This document shows, one piece after another, positions 38,181-47,602 of a stretch of 64,000 nt of DNA; positions within the stretch are counted from its first letter, which is position 1; each line of letters begins with the position of its first letter. Under the pieces are notes generated by a model, which made no database searches, had not been told where the DNA came from, and saw nothing but the letters and a program-made list of their open reading frames with translations. The stretch lies in contig NZ_FONX01000001.1 in assembly GCF_900113035.1 (NCBI RefSeq), positions 124,001-188,000 on the forward strand, in the 5' to 3' direction. This DNA is from Paracidovorax wautersii (GTDB lineage Bacteria; Pseudomonadota; Gammaproteobacteria; Burkholderiales; Burkholderiaceae_C). A program made the translations under genes and the position numbers.

Positions 38181-41100
38181 ATGCATCTCTCCACCGCCGA
38201 TCTGGCCCAACGCGCGGCGCAAGCCGGCATCGCCACCGAATACGCCGACTTCTGGGGCCATCACGTTCAGGTCGATGACAGCGTGCTCGACCAGGCCCTG
38301 ACGGCCATGGGCGAACACACCCAGCCGCGCCACCCCGAGCCCGTCGTGGTCGATCAAGGCAACGCCGCCACAGTGGGCTTTCCAGCCGACTGCGCCTGGT
38401 CCCTGCACGCGGACGAGGACAACACCACCCACCCCATCGCCCAAGGCTACGGCCACGAGGCGCAGCTGCCTGCAGACCTGCCCGCCGGCTACTACCGCCT
38501 GCACGCCGGTGGCGAGCCGCACCGGCTGGTGATCGTGGCGCCCGCGCAGTGCTGGATGGCGCAGGCGCTGCGCTCGGGCGAGCGCTGGTGGGGCGTGACC
38601 GCGCAGATGTATTCGCTGCGCTCGGCCACCAGCTGGGGCATCGGCGACTTCACCGACCTCGCGGCGCTCGCCGGCATCGCCGCCGCCCAGGGCGCAGCCT
38701 TCATCGGCCTCAGCCCCCTGCACGCGCTGCGGCCTGATGCGACGCACCAGGCCAGTCCCTACGCGCCCAGCAGCCGGCTGGCGCTCAATCTGCTCCATAT
38801 CGACGTGATGGCTGTCCCCGAGCTGGCGCAGTGCCAGCCCGCGCAGGACCTGATCCAGAGCGCCGGCTTCCAGCAGCGGCTGGCCGAGGTGCAGGCCAGC
38901 GACACGGTGCGCTACGAGGAGGTGGCGGCACTGAAGGAAGCTGCGCTCGCCCAGCTCTGGGCCCACTTCTCGGCGCAGGAGCTGCGCCAGGGCACGGAGC
39001 GCGGCCGCGCGTTCGAGGCCTTCGCGCGCCAGCACGTCAGTACCCTGGGCCTGCACGCGCTCTACGAGGCGATCCAGCTGCACCTGCGCGCGCAGGACGC
39101 CGCCATCTGGGGCTGGCCCGCCTGGCCCGAAGCCTTGAAGGACCCGGCCGGCGCGGGCGCCCACGCCTTCCAGGCCGAACATGCAGACGCCGTCGCCCAT
39201 CGCATGTGGCTGCAGTGGATCGCCCACGAACAGCTGGCGCAGGCATCGGGCCGCGCCCGTGCGCTCATGCCCATGGGCCTCTACTGCGATCTGGCCGTGG
39301 GTTCCAGCGACGGCGGCTCCGAGACCTGGATGAACCCCGGCCTCTATGCGCGCGGCATGAACGTGGGCGCCCCGCCCGATCCGCTGAGCCTGCAAGGCCA
39401 GGACTGGGGCCTGCCCCCGGTCAACCCCGTGGCGCTGCTGGATGCGGAGCTGCTGCCACTGCGGCGCCTGATCGGCACGGCCATGCGCCACTGCGGCGCG
39501 CTGCGGCTGGACCACGTCATGGGCCTCATGCGCCTGTACTGGCAAGGCGCGCACGGCGGCACCTATGTGCACTACCCGCTGCAGGCGCAGCTCGCCGTCC
39601 TGCGGGTGGAGAGCCACCGTCTGCGCTGCATGGTCATCGGCGAAGACCTGGGCAACGTGGCGCCCGCCATGCGCGACGCCATGGCGCAGCACGACGTGCT
39701 CTCGTACCGCCCCCTGATCTTCGAGCGCTTGGCAGACGGCGCATTCCGCCCGCCGGAGCAATGGCACCGCCAAGCCCTGGCTGTGGTCACCACGCACGAC
39801 CTGCCCACGCTGACGGGCTTCTGGGCCGCGGACGACATCGCCATCCAGCACCGCCTGGGCTGGCTGAACGAAGGCGATGCGCATGTGCAGGCCCTGGTCG
39901 CACGCGCGCAAGGCCGCACGCAGCTGCTGGCCGCGCTGGACTCGGCCGGCCTGCTGCCCGAGGGATTGACGCTCGATCCCCATTCGGCGCCGACCATGAC
40001 GCCCGCACTGGCCGCCGCCGTGCACGCGCTGCTCGCCACGACGCCCTGCCAACTCGTCGGCGTGCAGCTCGAAGACCTGACCGGGCAGCTGCACCAGCCC
40101 AACGTTCCCGGAACGATGGAAGACGTGCACCCCAACTGGCGCCGCCGCATGGGCACGCCGCTGGAACAGCTGGCGGCCGACCCGTTCTTCGTGGCCATCA
40201 CCACGGCCGTGCGCGCGCAGCGCGCGCGCCCAGCCCTCGCCGCCCAGCCTGAGCTGCCGCCCCTGGAAACGGCCGACGTGCCGCTCGCCACCTACCGCGT
40301 GCAGATGCATGCGGGCTTCACGTTCCAGGACGCCACCGCCATCGTCCCCTACCTGCAGGCGCTGGGCATCAGCCACCTCTACACCTCGCCCTACCTGCAG
40401 GCTGCGCGCGGCAGCACGCACGGCTACGACGTGGTGGACCCGTCCCGCCTGAATGCCGAGATCGGCACCGAGGCCGATCACACGGCCCTGTGCGCCGCCC
40501 TGTCCGAACGCGGCATGGGCCACGTGCTGGACACGGTGCCCAACCACATGGGCATCGACGACGCCGCCAACCGCTGGTGGCAGGACGTGCTGGAGCACGG
40601 CCAGGCATCGCCCCATGCCACCCGGTTCGACATCGAATGGAACCCGCCCACGCCCCAGACCGGCCACCGGGTGCTGCTGCCCGTGCTGGGCGACCACTAC
40701 GGCCGGGTGCTGGAAGCCGGCGAGCTGCAGGTGCGCTTCGAGGAGGCGGCCGGCAAGCTGCATCTGGCGTACTGGGAGCGCGGCATTCCGCTGGACCCGC
40801 GCTGCTATGGCGCCCTGCTGGGGCAGATTCCGCTGCCCGTGCCGGGGCCGGAGATCGCAGCCTCCGCCGTGGCCGAGCTGCAATCGCTGATCGACGCCTT
40901 TGCCGCCCTGCCGCCGCAGGACACGCCCGATGCCGGCCAACGCGCCGCCCGGCTGCGCGATGCACCGCTGCTGCAGCAAAGGCTGGCACGCCTGGCCGTA
41001 GCGAATGGCTGGGTGGCCGGCTGGATCGGCACCTGCCTGGGCCGCATCAACGGCACGGTGGGCGAGCCCGCGAGCTTCGACGTGCTCGACCGCGTGCTGG

Positions 41101-43184
41101 GCGCTCAGGCCTACCGGCTGGCGGACTGGCGCGTGGCCGGCGACGACATCAACTACCGCCGCTTCTTCGACGTGAATTCGCTCGCGGCGATCCGCATGGA
41201 AGACCCGGAGGTGTTCGAGGCAGTGCATGCCCTGCCGCTGCGCTGGGCCGCCGAGGGCAAGCTCACCGGCCTGCGCATCGACCACCCCGACGGGCTGGCC
41301 GACCCGGCCGAATACTTCGAGCGGCTGCAGCGCCGCCACCTGGCGCTGCAGCAGGCCGCAGGCGTCGCCCAGCCGCGCGCGCTCTACGTGCTGGTGGAGA
41401 AGATCATGGCCGACCACGAGCCGCTGCCCGCCGACTGGCGCGTGCATGGCGGCACGGGCTATCGCTTCAGCACCCTGGTCACGGGCCTCTTCATCGCGGC
41501 CGAAGCGCAGGCGGACTTCGACGCGCACTACGCGGAATTCACCGGCGACACGCAGGCCTTCGACGAAGCGGGCTACGAATGCAAGCGGCTCATCATCCAG
41601 AGCGCGCTGGCCTGCGACCTGAACTGGCTGGTCGATACGCTCAGCCGCATCACGCGCGCCGACCGGGCCGTGTGCGACTTCACGCGCAACCAGCTGCGGC
41701 TGGCGCTGGTGGAGGTGGCCGCATTCTTTCCCGTCTATCGCACCTACATCGTGCCCGGCAAGGGCCCGGCCAGCGAGGCGGACCGCCGCCACATCGCCTG
41801 GGCGATCGCCGCTGCGCGCCGCCGCATCGGCACTTCCGAAGGCGGGGTGCTGGCCTATCTGCAGTCCATCCTGCTGGGCGAGGAAGGCGCCGGGCCCGAG
41901 CTGCGCGCGAAGTTCATCCGCCGCTGGCAGCAGTTCACCGCTCCGGTGATGGCCAAGTCCATCGAAGACACGCTCTTCTACCGCTACACCCGGCTGGTGT
42001 CGCTCAACGACGTGGGCGCCGAGCCGCGCCGCTTCGGTCTCTCGGTGGCCGCGTTCCACCAGGCCAACCAGCAGCGCGCGCGCTACCTGCCGCACAGCAT
42101 GCTGGGCACCTCCACCCACGACAGCAAGCGATCGGAGGACGTGCGCGCCCGGCTCAACGTGCTCTCGGAAATGCCGCATGCCTGGAAGGCTCTGGTGCAC
42201 GATCTGGAAGCGCTGGGCCAGCGCTTCGGCAACACGGTGGATGGCATCGACGCGCCCAGCCGGCATGACCTCTGGAGCCTGTGCCAGGCCATGGTCGGCA
42301 TCTGGCCGGTGCAGCGCACCACGGCCGAGCAGCGCAAGTCGCTGGTCGAGCGCCTGCAGCAATACATGGTCAAGGCCATGCGCGAGGCCAAGCTCGCCAC
42401 CAACTGGCTTTTCCCCAACGAAGCCTACGAAGGCGCGGTGACGCAATACATCGAGAAGACGCTGTCTTCGGAGCGCTTCGTCAGCACGCTGGAAGACTTC
42501 GTGCAGCGCGTGGCGCCGCAAGGCTTTCGCAACAGCCTGTGCCAGCTGGCGCTCAAGCTCACCGTGCCGGGCGTGCCCGACATCTACCAGGGCTGCGAGG
42601 TATGGAACTTCTCGCTGGTGGACCCGGACAACCGCCGCCCGGTGCAGTTCGGGCCGCTCGCCGATTCGCTGGCCTCCGTGCAGTCGATGTATGCCCAGGG
42701 CCGCTTCCCCACGCCGGCCGAATGGCGGCAGGTGCTGGGCGACGGGGCGCAGATGCCCGATGCCGCCAAGCAGCTCGTCAGCTGGCGCCTGCTGCAACTG
42801 CGCCAGAGATTCCCGGCGCTCTTCCGCGACTCGACCTACCTGCCTCTGTCCATCGATGGCGGCGACGAGGCCGCGGATGCCCGCGCCCTGGCCTTCGCCC
42901 GCATCCGCGAGGGCGAGGCCTGCGTGGTCGTCAGCTCGCGGTTGATGGCGCAGCAGCCACCGGCAGAAGGCACAGGCTCCGTCGCCGGCGCAACGCTCGA
43001 CATTGCCCAGGCCCATCCGGCGCTCGCGAAGCCGGGCCGCTGGCTCAACTGGCTGACCGGCGAAACCTTCGGCACGGACCGACCCTGGCCGCTTTCGTCC
43101 CTGCTGGGAAGTTGCAATGACGGCACGGCACGGCTGCCTTGGCTGCCATTTGCCGTGCTGATTCCGGTACAAAGCGACGCATGA
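38181..43184 (+). CDS. Bifunctional 4-alpha-glucanotransferase / maltooligosyltrehalose synthase (MalQ-TreY fusion)
   Basis: One uninterrupted 1667-residue protein joins two enzymes. Residues 1 to about 690 are a GH77 4-alpha-glucanotransferase (MalQ) with [25 protein letters not shown], nucleophile Asp444 in [14 protein letters not shown] and acid/base Glu488 in VIGEDLGNV. Residues about 701 to 1667 are a GH13 maltooligosyltrehalose synthase (TreY), starting [13 protein letters not shown], with DTVPNHMGI, nucleophile Asp1034 in LRIDHPDGL, Glu1073 in VLVEKIM, and [17 protein letters not shown]. The junction ([10 protein letters not shown]) is short. MalQ re-sizes maltooligosaccharides and TreY turns their reducing end into a trehalosyl unit. 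The stop overlaps glgA as ATGA. Confidence 0.95.
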   Translation: MHLSTADLAQRAAQAGIATEYADFWGHHVQVDDSVLDQALTAMGEHTQPRHPEPVVVDQGNAATVGFPADCAWSLHADEDNTTHPIAQGYGHEAQLPADLPAGYYRLHAGGEPHRLVIVAPAQCWMAQALRSGERWWGVTAQMYSLRSATSWGIGDFTDLAALAGIAAAQGAAFIGLSPLHALRPDATHQASPYAPSSRLALNLLHIDVMAVPELAQCQPAQDLIQSAGFQQRLAEVQASDTVRYEEVAALKEAALAQLWAHFSAQELRQGTERGRAFEAFARQHVSTLGLHALYEAIQLHLRAQDAAIWGWPAWPEALKDPAGAGAHAFQAEHADAVAHRMWLQWIAHEQLAQASGRARALMPMGLYCDLAVGSSDGGSETWMNPGLYARGMNVGAPPDPLSLQGQDWGLPPVNPVALLDAELLPLRRLIGTAMRHCGALRLDHVMGLMRLYWQGAHGGTYVHYPLQAQLAVLRVESHRLRCMVIGEDLGNVAPAMRDAMAQHDVLSYRPLIFERLADGAFRPPEQWHRQALAVVTTHDLPTLTGFWAADDIAIQHRLGWLNEGDAHVQALVARAQGRTQLLAALDSAGLLPEGLTLDPHSAPTMTPALAAAVHALLATTPCQLVGVQLEDLTGQLHQPNVPGTMEDVHPNWRRRMGTPLEQLAADPFFVAITTAVRAQRARPALAAQPELPPLETADVPLATYRVQMHAGFTFQDATAIVPYLQALGISHLYTSPYLQAARGSTHGYDVVDPSRLNAEIGTEADHTALCAALSERGMGHVLDTVPNHMGIDDAANRWWQDVLEHGQASPHATRFDIEWNPPTPQTGHRVLLPVLGDHYGRVLEAGELQVRFEEAAGKLHLAYWERGIPLDPRCYGALLGQIPLPVPGPEIAASAVAELQSLIDAFAALPPQDTPDAGQRAARLRDAPLLQQRLARLAVANGWVAGWIGTCLGRINGTVGEPASFDVLDRVLGAQAYRLADWRVAGDDINYRRFFDVNSLAAIRMEDPEVFEAVHALPLRWAAEGKLTGLRIDHPDGLADPAEYFERLQRRHLALQQAAGVAQPRALYVLVEKIMADHEPLPADWRVHGGTGYRFSTLVTGLFIAAEAQADFDAHYAEFTGDTQAFDEAGYECKRLIIQSALACDLNWLVDTLSRITRADRAVCDFTRNQLRLALVEVAAFFPVYRTYIVPGKGPASEADRRHIAWAIAAARRRIGTSEGGVLAYLQSILLGEEGAGPELRAKFIRRWQQFTAPVMAKSIEDTLFYRYTRLVSLNDVGAEPRRFGLSVAAFHQANQQRARYLPHSMLGTSTHDSKRSEDVRARLNVLSEMPHAWKALVHDLEALGQRFGNTVDGIDAPSRHDLWSLCQAMVGIWPVQRTTAEQRKSLVERLQQYMVKAMREAKLATNWLFPNEAYEGAVTQYIEKTLSSERFVSTLEDFVQRVAPQGFRNSLCQLALKLTVPGVPDIYQGCEVWNFSLVDPDNRRPVQFGPLADSLASVQSMYAQGRFPTPAEWRQVLGDGAQMPDAAKQLVSWRLLQLRQRFPALFRDSTYLPLSIDGGDEAADARALAFARIREGEACVVVSSRLMAQQPPAEGTGSVAGATLDIAQAHPALAKPGRWLNWLTGETFGTDRPWPLSSLLGSCNDGTARLPWLPFAVLIPVQSDA

Positions 43185-44686
43185 AAATCCTGTTCGTCAC
43201 CCCCGAGTGCGCCCCCTTCGTCAAGACCGGCGGACTGGGCGACGTCGCCGCCGCCCTGCCCCGCGCCCTGCGCGCGCTGGGCCACGACGTCCTCACGCTG
43301 ATGCCCGCCTACGGCGGCATGCCGATCGACGGTGCGGTCCAGCGCGTCATCCAGGTGCCGCAGACGGCGCGCTGGCCTGATGCGCAGCTGCTGCAGGTCG
43401 AACAGGCGGACGGCGGCCGCTTCCTCTTGCTCTCTTGCCCATGGGCCTTCGCCAGCGTGCGCTCGCCCTACGGACCCACCGGCGCGGACGCCGCACCGCA
43501 CGCGGCGCTGCCGTTCGGGCTGCTCTCGCATGTGGCGGCGACGCTGGCCACCGACCGCAGCCCGCTCGACTGGCAGGCCGACATCGTGCACGCCAACGAC
43601 TGGCCCTGCGGGCTCGCGCCGCTCTACCTGCACCACGCACGGCAGGCCGGCCACGCGCCCACCGCCCGCAGCGTGATGACCATCCACAACCTGGCCTTCC
43701 AGGGCGTCTTCCCCATGTCCGCCGCCGACCTGCTGGACGTGCCCGAGGCCTACCGCGGCATGGGCGGGGCCGAGTTCTGGGGCCAGCTCTCCATGCTCAA
43801 GGCCGGCCTGCAGCTGGCCGACGCACTGACCACCGTCAGCCCCACCTATGCCCAGGAGATCCAGCAGCCCGCACTGGGCTTCGGCCTCGACGGCGTGCTG
43901 CGCAGCCGCGCCGAGCACCTGCACGGCCTGCTCAACGGCATCGACACCTCGGTATGGAACCCGCGCAGCGACCCGCTGATCGCGACAAACTACAGCGCCG
44001 ATGACATCGCCGCCAAGACCCGCAACCGCTCGGCCCTGCGCCAACGTGCGGGCCTTGCGGAAACCGACCGGCCGCTGCTGGGCCTGGTGGGGCGGCTCAC
44101 GCAGCAAAAGGGCGTCGATCTGGTGGTGGCCGGCGCACCGCGCCTGCTGGCCCAGGGCGCCCAGCTGGTCGTGCTGGGCAAGGGCGATCAGGAGCTGGAG
44201 GCATCGCTGCTGCAACTGGCCCAGGCCTACCCGCAGCAGGTGCATGTCACGCTGGGCTTCGACGAAGCGCTCGCACACCAGATCGAAGCCGGAGCGGACT
44301 GCTTCCTGATGCCATCCCGCTTCGAGCCCTGTGGCCTGAACCAGATGTACAGCCAGGCCTACGGCACCCCGCCCGTCGTCACCGCCACGGGCGGACTGGC
44401 GGACACCGTCACGGACGTCACCGCATCGCCCACCACCGGAACCGGCTTCGTCATGCCCCAGGCAACGCAGGCCGCCTTCGATGCCGCCCTGAACGCGGTG
44501 ATGGAGCTATGGGGGCAACCCCAGGCGTGGCAGGCGCTGCAGCGGCGCGGCATGCAGCAGGATTTCGGGTGGGATCATGCGGCTCAGCAGTACGTCGCGT
44601 TGTATGAGGCACTGCTCGAGGCGCCCACGGCTCTGGACTCCGTGGCGGGCAGCGCAACGCCTTTGGCGCTGGCGCCTATCCGCTGA
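43181..44686 (+). CDS. glgA: Glycogen synthase (ADP-glucose type)
   Basis: This 501-residue GT5 enzyme extends alpha-1,4-glucan from ADP-glucose. The ADP-glucose-binding KTGGLGDV starts at Lys15. Other family motifs are HANDWPCGLAPLYL, MTIHNLAFQG, GLLNGIDTSVWNP, GLVGRLTQQKGVDL and the C-terminal MPSRFEPCGLNQMYSQAYG. The start ATG 43181 overlaps the stop of the fusion gene. It is the last gene of the operon, about 140 bases before a strong bidirectional terminator. Confidence 0.96.
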   Translation: MKILFVTPECAPFVKTGGLGDVAAALPRALRALGHDVLTLMPAYGGMPIDGAVQRVIQVPQTARWPDAQLLQVEQADGGRFLLLSCPWAFASVRSPYGPTGADAAPHAALPFGLLSHVAATLATDRSPLDWQADIVHANDWPCGLAPLYLHHARQAGHAPTARSVMTIHNLAFQGVFPMSAADLLDVPEAYRGMGGAEFWGQLSMLKAGLQLADALTTVSPTYAQEIQQPALGFGLDGVLRSRAEHLHGLLNGIDTSVWNPRSDPLIATNYSADDIAAKTRNRSALRQRAGLAETDRPLLGLVGRLTQQKGVDLVVAGAPRLLAQGAQLVVLGKGDQELEASLLQLAQAYPQQVHVTLGFDEALAHQIEAGADCFLMPSRFEPCGLNQMYSQAYGTPPVVTATGGLADTVTDVTASPTTGTGFVMPQATQAAFDAALNAVMELWGQPQAWQALQRRGMQQDFGWDHAAQQYVALYEALLEAPTALDSVAGSATPLALAPIR

Positions 44687-44825
44687 GCTATCCAGCAGCG
44701 CGCGCTGCTGCAGGCTTGTGGGTGGGTGGGCGAAGCGGTTCGGCCTCAGCGACTTGCGCGAGTCGTTGCGCCGCTCACAGAGCGAGTACCTCCCGCACGA
44801 ATGCCAACCGCGGGCACCAAACAGA

Positions 44826-44860
44826 AAAGCCGCTACAACTTTGAGAGCTGTAGCGGCTTT
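44826..44860. terminator. Bidirectional terminator between glgA and tRNA-His
   Basis: AAAGCCGCTACA (44826-44837) and TGTAGCGGCTTT (44849-44860) form a perfect 12-pair stem with an 11-base loop. T-rich sequence follows on the plus strand (ATTTAT), and TTTT flanks it on the minus strand. It would end both the glycogen operon and the tRNA-His transcript. Confidence 0.88.
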
Positions 44861-44867
44861 ATTTATC

Positions 44868-44944
44868 TGGGGTGGCTGATGGGACTCGAACCCACGACGA
44901 CAGGAATCACAATCCTGGACTCTACCAACTGAGCTACAGCCACC
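44868..44944 (-). tRNA. tRNA-His (anticodon GTG), CCA encoded
   Basis: The minus strand folds as a complete tRNA. The acceptor stem is GGTGGCT/AGCCACC, including the extra 5' G typical of tRNA-His. The D arm is GCTCAGTTGGTAGAGT, the anticodon stem CAGGA/TCCTG with loop TTGTGAT, and the T loop GGTTCGAGTCC. CCA at 44870-44868 is encoded. Confidence 0.96.
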
Positions 44945-44953
44945 GAAGAATTG

Positions 44954-44977
44954 AATTATAGCCCGAAAATTCGGGCT
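44954..44977 (-). promoter_or_regulatory. TATAAT box and adjoining palindrome upstream of tRNA-His
   Basis: A perfect TATAAT (44959-44954 on the minus strand) lies about ten bases before the tRNA. The palindrome AGCCCGAAAATTCGGGCT (44960-44977) directly abuts it and occupies the -10/-35 spacer. No good -35 hexamer is visible. The palindrome may also act as the ppiD terminator, though no T run follows. Confidence 0.4.
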
Positions 44978-44996
44978 GATCCGATTCTTTCCGAAA

Positions 44997-46904
44997 TCAT
45001 TCCGCAGCCGGCTTCGGCGCCTTGATGCGGACGTTGAAGCGCTGCTTCAGCAGGTCATAGTAGGCCAGTGCTTCCGCCGAGCCCCAGGCTTGCTGGTACT
45101 GCTGGTGTTGCTGCCGGGTGGTGGCGGCATCGGGGGCGGTGCGCTCGATCACGCGATCGATCTTCACGATCGCATAGCCTTGTGCGCCCAGGTCCACGCC
45201 CGTCCAGGCCGGGAGCTGGTCTGCCGGCGCCTGCAGCGCGGCGGCGACCAGGGCGCGGGGTTGGCCCTGCATCTGATCGCGGGCGATCGTGATGGGCGCG
45301 CCCAGGCCGGTGGCGGTCGCAGGGGCGGCCTTCCAGGCGGCCAGCTGGGTCTCGCCTTCCTTGCGCGCCATTTCGGCAGACTTGTCGGCGATGAACATGT
45401 CGCGCACCTGATCGCGCACCTTGTCGAAGGGCAAGGTCTGTGCGGGCGTGTAGGCCGTGATACGGCCTGCGGCCATGGTGTTGGGCGCGATCTCGACGGC
45501 TTCGGTGTTGCGCTTGTTCTGCAGCGAATCCGGCTGGAACAGGGCTTCGAGGAAGCGGCTGTTCGCCAGCGGGCCGGTGGCGCCGGGCTTGGGCAGGCGC
45601 GACACGTCGGTGGCGGTCTGGATCTTCAGCTTGAGCTTGTCGGCCACGGGCTTGAGGCTGTCGGGCTGTTCGTACACGCTGTTGGCGAAGGTCTCGGCGA
45701 CTTCGGCGAACTTGCGCTGCGCCTGCTGCTGCTTGACCTCGTTCTCCAGCGAGGCGCGCATTTCCTCGAAGCTCGGCTGGCGCGGTGCCTTGATGTCGGT
45801 CAGCTGGATGATGTGGTAGCCGAAATCGCTGGTCACCACGTCGCTGATGTCGCCCTTCTTCATCGCGAAGACCGCATCTTCGAAAGGCTTGACCATGGCG
45901 CCGCGGCCGAAGAAGCCCAGGTCGCCGCCGGACGGGGCGGAGCCGGGGTCTTGCGATTCCTTCTTGGCGATGGCGGCGAACGAAGCCGGGTTCTTGCGGA
46001 CCTCGGCCAGCAGCGCCTCGGCACGGGCCTTGGCCTTTTCACGCTCGGCCGCAGGCGCGTCCTTGGGTGCGTTGATCAGGATGTGGCTGGCGCGGCGCTC
46101 TTCCTTGCCGGCGAGGCGCGCCAGGTTTTCCTGGTAGTAGCTGCGCAGGTCGCTGTCGCTCAGCGTGATGCCGGCGCGAACGGCGTCGAGGTCGAGCACC
46201 ACGTATTCGACGCTGGCCTGTTCGGGCTGCTGGAAGCGAGCGGTGTGCGCCTGGTAGTAGGCCTGGAGCTCGCTGTCGGTCGGCGTGATCTTGGCCGCGA
46301 ACGCTGCGGGCGTGAAGCGCGCGATCTGCACCTCACGTCGCTGGTAGAGCGCGTCGAGGGCGAGCTTGGATTCGGCATTGCCGCTGAACGAAGACGAGAT
46401 CACCGAGCCCATGACCTGGTTGACGGCGATGTCGTTGCGCACGCGGTTCTCGAAGCCCTCGGGCGTCATGCCCTGGGCGCCGACGAGTGCGCGGTAGGCC
46501 TCGGCATCCAGCGAGCCGTCGGGGCGCTTCAGGCTGGCGATGGCGGGGATGCTTTGCAGCTCCTGCGCCAGACGCGCATCGCTCACGCCCAGATGCATCT
46601 TCTTGGCCGCGGCCTGCAGCACGCGGTCGCGCACCATGCGCTCCAGCGTGGCATAGCGCGCGGCGGGCGTGTCGAGCAGCTTGCCATCGATCTGAGGCGA
46701 CTGGGCACGGATGCGGTCGGTCTCGGCGCGATGCGCGTTGTCCCACTCGGCCTGAGTGATGTCGTGGCCATCGACGCTGGCGACCACGGGGCTTTTCTCG
46801 GAAAAGTAGTTGTGGTCGATGCCGACGAGCACAAAAGACGGAATGATCAGCAAGAACAGCAGGATCATCACGATCTTGGAGTGCTTGCGGATGGATTCGA
46901 ACAT
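44997..46904 (-). CDS. ppiD: Peptidylprolyl isomerase PpiD (SurA-N/parvulin chaperone)
   Basis: This 635-residue periplasmic folding factor is anchored in the inner membrane. It has a short cytoplasmic start (MFESIRKHSKIV) and one transmembrane segment (MILLFLLIIPSFVLVGI). An N-terminal SurA-like chaperone region follows, with VASVDGHDITQAEWDNAHR. A central parvulin domain (about residues 265-365) contains RRASHILI, GGDLGFFGRGAMVKPFEDAVFAMKKGDISDVV and FGYHIIQLT. A long C-terminal chaperone region follows. It assists outer-membrane protein folding near the Sec translocon. It sits in a hupB-tRNA-Val-ppiD arrangement; in enterobacteria ppiD also follows hupB. Confidence 0.94.
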   Translation of the reverse strand: MFESIRKHSKIVMILLFLLIIPSFVLVGIDHNYFSEKSPVVASVDGHDITQAEWDNAHRAETDRIRAQSPQIDGKLLDTPAARYATLERMVRDRVLQAAAKKMHLGVSDARLAQELQSIPAIASLKRPDGSLDAEAYRALVGAQGMTPEGFENRVRNDIAVNQVMGSVISSSFSGNAESKLALDALYQRREVQIARFTPAAFAAKITPTDSELQAYYQAHTARFQQPEQASVEYVVLDLDAVRAGITLSDSDLRSYYQENLARLAGKEERRASHILINAPKDAPAAEREKAKARAEALLAEVRKNPASFAAIAKKESQDPGSAPSGGDLGFFGRGAMVKPFEDAVFAMKKGDISDVVTSDFGYHIIQLTDIKAPRQPSFEEMRASLENEVKQQQAQRKFAEVAETFANSVYEQPDSLKPVADKLKLKIQTATDVSRLPKPGATGPLANSRFLEALFQPDSLQNKRNTEAVEIAPNTMAAGRITAYTPAQTLPFDKVRDQVRDMFIADKSAEMARKEGETQLAAWKAAPATATGLGAPITIARDQMQGQPRALVAAALQAPADQLPAWTGVDLGAQGYAIVKIDRVIERTAPDAATTRQQHQQYQQAWGSAEALAYYDLLKQRFNVRIKAPKPAAE

Positions 46905-46930
46905 GATCGATCTTTCAATGCGGCAAAAGA

Positions 46931-46954
46931 AAAGGCGAACTTTCGTTCGCCTTT
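46931..46954 (-). terminator. Intrinsic terminator after tRNA-Val
   Basis: On the minus strand AAAGGCGAAC-GAAA-GTTCGCCTTT forms a ten-pair stem with a GNRA-type tetraloop, followed by TCTTTTG. It lies between the tRNA-Val 3' end and the ppiD start and should end the hupB-tRNA transcript. Confidence 0.88.
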
Positions 46955-46963
46955 AAGGGATGG

Positions 46964-47039
46964 TGGTGGGTGCTGACGGGGTCGAACCGCCGACCTACGC
47001 CTTGTAAGGGCGCCGCTCTACCGACTGAGCTAAGCACCC
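46964..47039 (-). tRNA. tRNA-Val (anticodon TAC), CCA encoded
   Basis: The minus strand folds as a 76-base tRNA. The acceptor stem is GGGTGCT/AGCACCC, the D arm GCTCAGTCGGTAGAGC, the anticodon loop CTTACAA with anticodon TAC, and the T arm contains GGTTCGACC. The CCA end is encoded. Its 5' end is only 16 bases from the hupB stop codon, so co-transcription with hupB is likely. Confidence 0.96.
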
Positions 47040-47055
47040 CACCTGAACTTACCCA

Positions 47056-47328
47056 TCAGTTCAGGGCATCTTTCAATGCCTTGCCTGGACGGAACTTTGG
47101 AACTTTAGCAGCCTTGATCTTAATGGTATCGCCGGTGCGGGGATTGCGGCCGGTACGAGCGGCCCTTTTTCCGACCGCGAACGTGCCGAAACCGACGAGC
47201 GACACCGTGCCACCCTTCTTCAGGGTCTTCTTGACCGCCTCGATCGTGGACTCCAGGGCGCGCGCTGCGGCCGCCTTGGAGATGTCGGCGTTGGTTGCAA
47301 TGTGCTCAATCAATTCGGTTTTATTCAC
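47056..47328 (-). CDS. hupB: DNA-binding protein HU (HU-beta type)
   Basis: This 90-residue nucleoid protein bends and compacts DNA. The full HU/IHF fold is present: [50 protein letters not shown], and a C-terminal [16 protein letters not shown] with the DNA-intercalating proline arm. The start is GTG at 47328, with AGAGG seven bases upstream; upstream in-frame residues are not part of the family. A strong promoter lies about 130 bases upstream. tRNA-Val follows in the same direction. Confidence 0.96.
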   Translation of the reverse strand: MNKTELIEHIATNADISKAAAARALESTIEAVKKTLKKGGTVSLVGFGTFAVGKRAARTGRNPRTGDTIKIKAAKVPKFRPGKALKDALN

Positions 47329-47455
47329 AAGAAGCCTCTCGGGAAAAGAGTGGAGTAAATGTCTTTTGCAAAATCTGGCCTTCGCCCGCGCCCCTGGGCG
47401 GGTGGAAATGACGGCGGGTGAAGGTGAAGGCAGCAGCAGCAATCAGGCTGCTGAG
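47329..47455 (-). other. Long 5' leader of hupB
   Basis: About 120 bases separate the predicted hupB transcription start from its GTG codon. On the minus strand the leader contains a CAGCAG/CTGCTG hairpin region (about 47430-47452) and further G+C-rich pairing (about 47390-47415). It may control hupB expression; I recognise no known RNA family. Confidence 0.4.
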
Positions 47456-47484
47456 ATTAGAGCCATCGGGTTTGCGGGTGTCAA
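47456..47484 (-). promoter_or_regulatory. Strong sigma-70 promoter of hupB
   Basis: On the minus strand TTGACA (47484-47479) and TCTAAT (47461-47456) are spaced by exactly 17 bases. This is the best consensus match seen in the window and points toward hupB. Confidence 0.8.
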
Positions 47485-47602
47485 TACGAAGACAGGCGCA
47501 GAGCTGTGGCGTGGGACGCGATTCTAGTCGCATTTGCACCCCGTTACAGGCAGCACCGCTGCGCGCTTGCAACGCTCTTCGCCGGGGATCGTCAACGCAT
47601 TC

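Noticed and set aside
35811-43172. A 2453-codon open frame antisense to glgX, treZ and malQ-treY
   Set aside because: It is a codon-bias shadow in G+C-rich DNA: composition is His/Arg/Gly/Ala-rich with no family motifs, and the opposite strand carries enzymes with intact catalytic residues throughout.
45090-46976. A long open frame antisense to ppiD (628 codons)
   Set aside because: It overlaps ppiD and runs into the tRNA-Val gene, has low-complexity Gly/Leu/His composition and no recognisable domain.
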